From assembly GCF_900143055.1 (NCBI RefSeq), contig NZ_FRCW01000004.1, positions 310,001 through 374,000 on the forward strand: a stretch of DNA of 64,000 bases, written 5' to 3'. This document shows positions 59,419 through 64,000 of the stretch, piece by piece (positions within the stretch are counted from its first letter, which is position 1; the number at the start of each line of letters is the position of its first letter). Under the pieces are notes generated by a model. It worked only from the letters and a program-made list of their open reading frames with translations. It was not told the origin of the DNA and ran no database searches. The position numbers were made by a program, and so were the translations under genes. Source of the DNA: Fibrobacter sp. UWR3. Lineage in GTDB: Bacteria; Fibrobacterota; Fibrobacteria; Fibrobacterales; Fibrobacteraceae.

Positions 59419-61041
59419 ATGAATTTTACAAGCGCGAAGCCCGGTTTTTTTGTTCAGGACCGCTTCCTTTACAGCAAGGACAACGAGAAGGTCATTCTGC
59501 GTGGCATAAACCACATGTTCATTTGGACTGACCGCGAAGGCAAGACCATTCCCGAGATCGCGAAGACCGGCGCGAACTGCGTGCGCATCGTGTGGAACAT
59601 GCGCGGGCGCGTGAGCGACCTTGATTCCATCGTGGCGCAGAGCATCTCGAACGGCATGATCCCGATTGTGGAAATGCACGACACGACGGGCAACTGGGAG
59701 CGCCTGCCCGAGGTGCTTGACTTCTGGCTGCGCGAAGAGACGCTCCAGATGATTACGAACCACCAGGAATACCTTATCCTGAACGTGGGCAACGAGCCGG
59801 GCGCGCAGGAGATTGCCCCGGACGAGTTCTTCGGCATGTACAACATGATTGTGACCAAGATGCGCGCGGTGGGAATCCGCGTGCCCATCATGATCGATGC
59901 CGACAACTGGGGCCAGAGTGAAAAGAACATCCTTGCGGTGGGCCCGCGCCTTCTGCATGCCGACCCCGAGCACAACCTGCTGTTCTCCATCCACATGTGG
60001 TGGCCGAGCGAACGCCACGACGCGAAGACGACCGGGTTTGCGACCGTGCAGGAACGCGTTACCGCCTGCCTCGAGAAGTCGGTGGAAATCAAGCTCCCGC
60101 TGGTGGTGGGCGAGTTTGCCCCGATGGCGGTCGCGGGTGCACGCGAAATCCCGTACAGGCACATCATGGGCGAATGCGAGCGCCTGAACATCGGGTGGCT
60201 CTGCTGGAGTTGGGGCCCGGGCAACTCCGACAGTCCCGAGATGGACATGACGGAGCATGGCTCGTACAACACGCTGGTGGGCTGGGGCAAGGAAGTTGCG
60301 GTGGATAGCCCGCTGGGTATCCAGAACACGAGCGTTATCCCGACATTCATCCAGAACAAGGACTTTACCACCGGGTCGCTCGGTGGCGGCGCGAACATCA
60401 TCGAGAATGGCGACTTTTCTGCGGAAAACGCGCTCGATGGCTGGACGACCGACTTCTGGGGCGGCAAGGCGGAAGTGACCGCCAAGGACGGCGTGCTCCA
60501 TTTCAATATCAAGCAGGCGGGCAAGGAAACCTGGGGCCTGCAGTTCAAGCAGCACTTGACCCTCCGCAACGGCGTCACCTACATCTTCAGCATGCGCGCG
60601 AAGGCCGACAAGCCGCGCACGCTCAACGTGAACATCAAGCGCGATGCCGAACAGTACACTCCGTATGCGAACGGGCGTATCCTCGACCTGAGTACCAGCT
60701 GGCAGAACTTCAGCTGGAAGTTCACCATGAAGGAGGAAACCGACCCCGAGGCGCTCCTGATTTTCGACATGGGCGGCGTTCCCATATCGTGGTCGCTTGC
60801 CGATATCAGCCTGGTGCAGGCCCGCAGTATCGCGGACCGCCTGAACCGTACCTTCCAGCGCAACGTGCAGAAGAACTCCGGCTACTTCAATGCCCCGAAT
60901 GGTCCGTGGGAACTGCACCTCTACAACGCGAAGGGCGAACTCGAAGAGATCCTTGACCGCGGGCGCGGCGGCGAGGGCATGCGCAGTTACCCGAAAATCG
61001 AGAAGAGCGGCATCATGGTCGTGAAGGACGTCGCAGGATAG
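59419..61041 (+). CDS. GH5 subfamily 8-like beta-mannanase with CBM and C-terminal tail
   Basis: 540 aa. The GH5_8 pattern is clear: FFVQDRFLYS, LRGINHMFIW, AKTGANCVRIVW, acid/base Glu in NVGNEPG (about 126), FSIHMWWPSE, nucleophile Glu in VVGEFAP (about 232) and WLCWSWGPGNSD. Residues about 328-470 resemble a CBM4/9-type beta-sandwich. The last 60 (WELHLYNAKGELEEIL...) resemble sorting-tail domains. No signal peptide is visible after ATG 59419 (GGAG 6 nt upstream), which is odd for a mannan-degrading enzyme. Upstream codons do not encode one either. Confidence 0.85.
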   Translation: MNFTSAKPGFFVQDRFLYSKDNEKVILRGINHMFIWTDREGKTIPEIAKTGANCVRIVWNMRGRVSDLDSIVAQSISNGMIPIVEMHDTTGNWERLPEVLDFWLREETLQMITNHQEYLILNVGNEPGAQEIAPDEFFGMYNMIVTKMRAVGIRVPIMIDADNWGQSEKNILAVGPRLLHADPEHNLLFSIHMWWPSERHDAKTTGFATVQERVTACLEKSVEIKLPLVVGEFAPMAVAGAREIPYRHIMGECERLNIGWLCWSWGPGNSDSPEMDMTEHGSYNTLVGWGKEVAVDSPLGIQNTSVIPTFIQNKDFTTGSLGGGANIIENGDFSAENALDGWTTDFWGGKAEVTAKDGVLHFNIKQAGKETWGLQFKQHLTLRNGVTYIFSMRAKADKPRTLNVNIKRDAEQYTPYANGRILDLSTSWQNFSWKFTMKEETDPEALLIFDMGGVPISWSLADISLVQARSIADRLNRTFQRNVQKNSGYFNAPNGPWELHLYNAKGELEEILDRGRGGEGMRSYPKIEKSGIMVVKDVAG

Positions 61042-61089
61042 GCGACCGGTCGCGCGGTTTTTAAGCAACTATTTAAACGACTCTATATA

Positions 61090-61291
61090 TGTATCATGAC
61101 GGCGGACTTGGGTCCGCCGTTTGTGCGTTTTTGAACGAGAAAAATCACGCGATATTCCATTTTCATTTTTACATAGTGTGGAATGTCTACGTTTTTTAAC
61201 ACGCTTGTATCATAAAAAATTGGACAAAATGTCAAAAAAGGCTGTTTAAAGTGTGATTTTAAACAAATTTAGGCACTCTTGTATCATAAAA
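61090..61291. repeat. Repeated TGTATCAT motif upstream of the TIGR02147 gene
   Basis: TGTATCAT occurs at 61090-61097 and within two copies of CTTGTATCATAAAA (61204-61217, 61278-61291). Candidate regulator sites. Confidence 0.5.
61101..61135 (+). terminator. Terminator after the mannanase
   Basis: GGCGGAC-TTGG-GTCCGCC followed by GTTTGTGCGTTTTT. An earlier perfect palindrome GCGACCGGTCGC lies just after the stop. Confidence 0.7.
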
Positions 61292-61332
61292 TGGTTGCAT
61301 TCCGTTCTAAAAATGATTATATTCTTTGTTGT

Positions 61333-62172
61333 ATGAAACCCGTGACGGAATACCAGAATTTTCGCGTTTTTATACGCGACTTCTATACGGAACGCAAAGT
61401 GCGGTCCGGGTTTATCTGGCGAGAGTTCGCCAGGGAGGCCGGGTATTCCTCGCCGGTATTCTTGAAGTTGGTGTGTGATGGGACCGCAAACCTCAGCGAC
61501 GCAGGGATGGAACGCGTCGCTGAGGCCATGGGTCTCGTGGGTGTGGACCTCCAGTATTTCCGCACCCTGGTACGTTTCAACCAAGAGAAGGACGCCGCAA
61601 AGAAACGCGAAATTTTCAAGGAACTCCGTGCCATCACAAAGGAAAACGAGATTACGCTCGTGGGCGAGGACCAGTACGACTACTACGAATCCTGGGTGAA
61701 CCCGGTGCTTCGTGAAATGGCTCCGTATGTCTCGGACTCGACACCCGCGCAGATGGCGGACAAGCTCACCTTCGGTGCGCAAGCGGCAGAAGTCAAGAAG
61801 GCCCTGCAGCTGCTCCAGAAGGTCGGGCTCCTGAACAAGACTGCCGATGGCAAGTACGAGCAGGCGTCCAAGGCGATTACGACCGGTAATCTCGAGTTCA
61901 CAAGCCTTTCCGTCCGCGAGATGCACCGCCAGATGGGCGAACTTGCTATCCGCTCGCTCGACGAGGTGCCGGTGGACGAACGTAACGTTTCGGGTATGAC
62001 CTTCGGTGTTTCCGAAGAAGCGTACCAGCGCATTACAAAGGAAATTGCGGATTTCCGCCGCCGCATTACTGCGATTGCCATGCAGGATACGAACGAGAAC
62101 CGCATTTACCGCTTGAATGTGCAACTCTTCCCGCTTACGAAGGACTTGAAGAAGGGAGGGGACAATGTTTAG
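61333..62172 (+). CDS. TIGR02147-family protein (putative regulator)
   Basis: 279 aa from ATG 61333. N-terminal EYQNFRVFIRDFYTERK, SGFIWREFAREAGYSSPVFL (helix-turn-helix-like) and the C-terminal LSVREMHRQMGELA, ADFRRRITAIAMQD blocks are characteristic of this family, expanded in Fibrobacter and related lineages. A transcription-regulator role is inferred from the HTH-like start. The ATG follows a TATATT box (61318-61323) by 9 nt without a ribosome site. A PAS/zinc-ribbon gene follows after 33 nt. Confidence 0.82.
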   Translation: MKPVTEYQNFRVFIRDFYTERKVRSGFIWREFAREAGYSSPVFLKLVCDGTANLSDAGMERVAEAMGLVGVDLQYFRTLVRFNQEKDAAKKREIFKELRAITKENEITLVGEDQYDYYESWVNPVLREMAPYVSDSTPAQMADKLTFGAQAAEVKKALQLLQKVGLLNKTADGKYEQASKAITTGNLEFTSLSVREMHRQMGELAIRSLDEVPVDERNVSGMTFGVSEEAYQRITKEIADFRRRITAIAMQDTNENRIYRLNVQLFPLTKDLKKGGDNV

Positions 62173-62205
62173 TACTTACGCTAACTATATCAAGGGAGGC
62201 GCAAT

Positions 62206-62712
62206 ATGACCGAAAACGAAAATTCTCTTGACATCGCTTGCTTTGAAGTCAATCAGAGCGGCCGTATCTTGTCGGGTAACAAGCGGTTCTGCCGCATGTT
62301 CGGGTTCAACGAATCCGAGGTGACCTGGCATTACATTACCGACTGCTACCGTTACCCCAGGGACTGGGAACTGTTCAGCAACTGCAGCGACCTTTCGCAG
62401 AACAAGTTCGTGTTCCGCATGCGTAACCGCAAGGGGCGCAGTTTCAAGTGCTGCCTTACCCGCGAAATCGTGCAGGATGCCGAAGGCAAGATTACCTTCC
62501 GCAATACCATCTGCAGGCTCGGCGAACCCGAGATTGCGCAGGCGGCTGCACCTGTTGCCGAGAACCGCTCCGTGGTGTTCATTACCCGCTGTGCCCACTG
62601 CGGCGACCAGGTGCGCGTGAACACGCTTGCCGAGACCCGCATGCGCGTGCTCTGCGATGCATGTGCCGCGAAGGCCTATCCCGAGGCCTTTAACATTACC
62701 GCCCAGGTATAA
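62206..62712 (+). CDS. PAS domain protein with C-terminal zinc ribbon
   Basis: 168 aa, cytoplasmic. A PAS fold at about 8-105 (ACFEVNQSGRILSGNKRFCRMFGFNESEV) is followed by an Ala/Pro linker and a CXXC...CXXC zinc-ribbon-like end (CAHCGDQVRVNT ... CDACAAKAYP). There is no output enzyme domain. GGAGG lies 7 nt before the ATG. Likely cotranscribed with the TIGR02147 gene and perhaps its partner; that link is inferred. Confidence 0.78.
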   Translation: MTENENSLDIACFEVNQSGRILSGNKRFCRMFGFNESEVTWHYITDCYRYPRDWELFSNCSDLSQNKFVFRMRNRKGRSFKCCLTREIVQDAEGKITFRNTICRLGEPEIAQAAAPVAENRSVVFITRCAHCGDQVRVNTLAETRMRVLCDACAAKAYPEAFNITAQV

Positions 62713-62755
62713 GCATACTGTTAGTCTAGCGCCGAATTTTTCATAGAACAATGCA

Positions 62756-62792
62756 AAGTCCGGAGGTGCCGCGAGCACTTCCGGACTTTTTT
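62756..62792 (+). terminator. Terminator of the TIGR02147-PAS pair
   Basis: AAGTCCGGAGGTGC / GCACTTCCGGACTT stem (one mismatch) with T-run. Confidence 0.9.
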
Positions 62793-62850
62793 ATGTCGTT
62801 TTTTCTGAATTTGTATGCCCCGACTAGAAAATTTCTATGATTTGGGGTGT

Positions 62851-63336
62851 ATGAAGGCTAAAATGTTTCAAATTGTTGGGGCCTTGGCCGTAGCCATTTT
62901 CCCTTTGGGACTCGCGTTGCTTGGTATCGCATCTTGTGACGTAAAGAAAGGGTATGTCTTTCAGGACAAATATGAAAAATTGTGGATTCCCAATAATCTG
63001 CATGTTGAAATGTATGAAAATAGGTTGTCTCGTTTTGCCTGGATTAAGGATACTCGCGGCAAGGCAATCCTTTATTTTAAGAATGACTATCGAACCCCGC
63101 ATTCGCATCTTTTTTCGGATAAGGAATTCCTGTCATCTGATTACAAGTTGGTAGGGGAATTGGATACACTAGATGAACATGGCAAAAAGAAAATAATGGT
63201 CTTGGCCGCAAGAAATTACTCAAGAGATTTTAAGATTGTTACAACTCGGTATGCGGAATTTCATTATTATCCGGATTCCGTTGACGAGGGAATTTGCCGC
63301 AAGATAATTTTCTCGCTAAAAGATGCTTGTGAATAA
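62851..63336 (+). CDS. Small lipoprotein of unknown function
   Basis: 161 aa from ATG 62851. Hydrophobic N terminus with possible lipobox LGIASC (about Cys29), then a soluble domain rich in Tyr/Lys/Asp, ending ...SLKDACE. Not a known family. A TATGAT box (62836-62841) lies 9 nt before the ATG with no ribosome site. The gene and its neighbour are AT-rich compared with the rest of the window. Confidence 0.65.
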   Translation: MKAKMFQIVGALAVAIFPLGLALLGIASCDVKKGYVFQDKYEKLWIPNNLHVEMYENRLSRFAWIKDTRGKAILYFKNDYRTPHSHLFSDKEFLSSDYKLVGELDTLDEHGKKKIMVLAARNYSRDFKIVTTRYAEFHYYPDSVDEGICRKIIFSLKDACE

Positions 63337-63353
63337 ATAGTGAGGTTGGTAAA

Positions 63354-63851
63354 ATGAAGGAAATTCTTGTTCTTCTTTCCCTTATTTGTTTGCTTTCGTG
63401 CTCAAAAACAGAGTCTGTGCAAGGGAAAGAACAAACAAAGACGTTCAGGACTTCCTTCCTAGAAATAGAAATTCCCCAGTCTTATAGCGTTGATTCTGCA
63501 GACCATTGGGATAAGGGGCGTTCTCTTTTTCTGAATAATAAAAAGGGAGAAACCGTAATGACAATCCGTAGTGGCTTGAATTCGGTTTACGCCTTAAATG
63601 AACGTGCTATTTACTCAACCGAAGAGTTTAGTGTCAATAATAAAATTGATACGAATATGTATTGGGAAGGCAAAACCTATAAGGAAAGAATAGTTGTGCT
63701 ACAGTCGAATCGTCTTGAAAAAGTTGTTGTTCGCGATGAACCTGTGGTACATAATTTCCCCATCATGTTTGAATTTATCTGTTTCCTTGATTATCTAGAT
63801 TCTCAAACATGCGATGACATTGTCAATTCCGTAAAAAGAATGCAAGAGTAA
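63354..63851 (+). CDS. Small lipoprotein of unknown function
   Basis: 165 aa. Signal with lipobox CLLSC (Cys16). The mature part opens TFRTSFLEIEIPQSYSVD, a layout common in small secreted proteins of unknown function. One Cys pair near the C terminus (FICFLD, SQTCDD). It follows the previous lipoprotein by 17 nt with GAGG about 9 nt upstream, so the two probably form an operon. Confidence 0.7.
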   Translation: MKEILVLLSLICLLSCSKTESVQGKEQTKTFRTSFLEIEIPQSYSVDSADHWDKGRSLFLNNKKGETVMTIRSGLNSVYALNERAIYSTEEFSVNNKIDTNMYWEGKTYKERIVVLQSNRLEKVVVRDEPVVHNFPIMFEFICFLDYLDSQTCDDIVNSVKRMQE

Positions 63852-63864
63852 TTTTGGGTAATAC

Positions 63865-63902
63865 AAAAAAAGGCCCCGTTCTTTCGAACGGGGGCCTTTT
63901 TT
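63865..63902. terminator. Bidirectional terminator
   Basis: AAAAAAAGGCCCCGTTC-TTTC-GAACGGGGGCCTTTTTT. Confidence 0.9.
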
Positions 63903-63912
63903 CGTAAAGGGA

Positions 63913-63987
63913 GATCCCCACCTTGGTGGCCATGCGCACTAAGCACTAAAGTGCTAAGTGCTGTCCGCCCGCCTTCGCGGGGATGAC
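63913..63987. repeat. 75-nt dispersed repeat, copy 2
   Basis: Same start and end as 3662-3736, with only about two substitutions over 75 nt (CATG for CACG, CCTTCG for CCTGCG). It lies immediately after a terminator. Confidence 0.85.
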
Positions 63988-64000
63988 ATCCATTACAGGC

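Overview
The window looks like a piece of a Fibrobacter chromosome (Fibrobacterota, anaerobic fibre degrader). The main reasons are four secreted lipoproteins ending in the FISUMP domain (Fibrobacter succinogenes major paralogous domain) with Ser-rich linkers, a TIGR02147-family protein, a tmRNA whose tag reads ADENYALAA, and glycoside hydrolases of families 2 and 5. Identification is from recognised families only; no database search was possible.

Layout. 1-9500: a partial gene, a LysE-type exporter, NrnA, a FISUMP lipoprotein, a cluster of palindromic repeats, rpsO-pnp, a second FISUMP lipoprotein and a GT32-type glycosyltransferase. 9600-16500: two tandem 7TM/HD-GYP proteins, ispG, serA and a small AGRKP-motif protein. 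16600-22800: a UDP-sugar epimerase, a monoheme cytochrome c, a RelB/YafQ-type toxin-antitoxin pair, then a translationally linked redox cluster (membrane-anchored pentaheme cytochrome, four-cluster Fe-S protein, NrfD-type quinone protein fused to cytochrome c, small membrane protein) that resembles a reduced alternative complex III. 22900-36200: a secreted protein and three large lipoproteins. Two of these are recent duplicates with collagen-like repeats, separated by an internally shortened Rpn-family gene. 36270-36350: tRNA-Pro. 36600-45000, minus strand: yciO, yraN and an operon RND exporter - aminotransferase - FHA/ABC transporter - Ser/Thr kinase. 45000-53800: an Omp85-type barrel, ruvAB, an envelope cluster with one frameshifted lipoprotein, a histidine phosphatase, hisI and proA. 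53800-64000: a probable small RNA, GH2, rplU-rpmA, tmRNA, GH5_8 mannanase, TIGR02147 protein with a PAS/zinc-ribbon partner, and two small lipoproteins.

Two themes cut across the window. First, short palindromic repeats with variable but self-complementary arms are everywhere between genes, and at least six copies lie in frame inside coding sequences, where they form linker peptides. Second, many genes have a TATATT-like box 6-9 nt before the ATG and no Shine-Dalgarno sequence, which suggests leaderless mRNAs. The antitoxin gene shows this most clearly because it also has a well-placed -35 box.

The most interesting candidates for something undescribed are the minimal ACIII-like complex without a molybdopterin-type subunit, the paired leader elements at 16551 and 18747, the in-frame palindromic repeats, and the duplicated lipoprotein pair flanking an Rpn-like gene.
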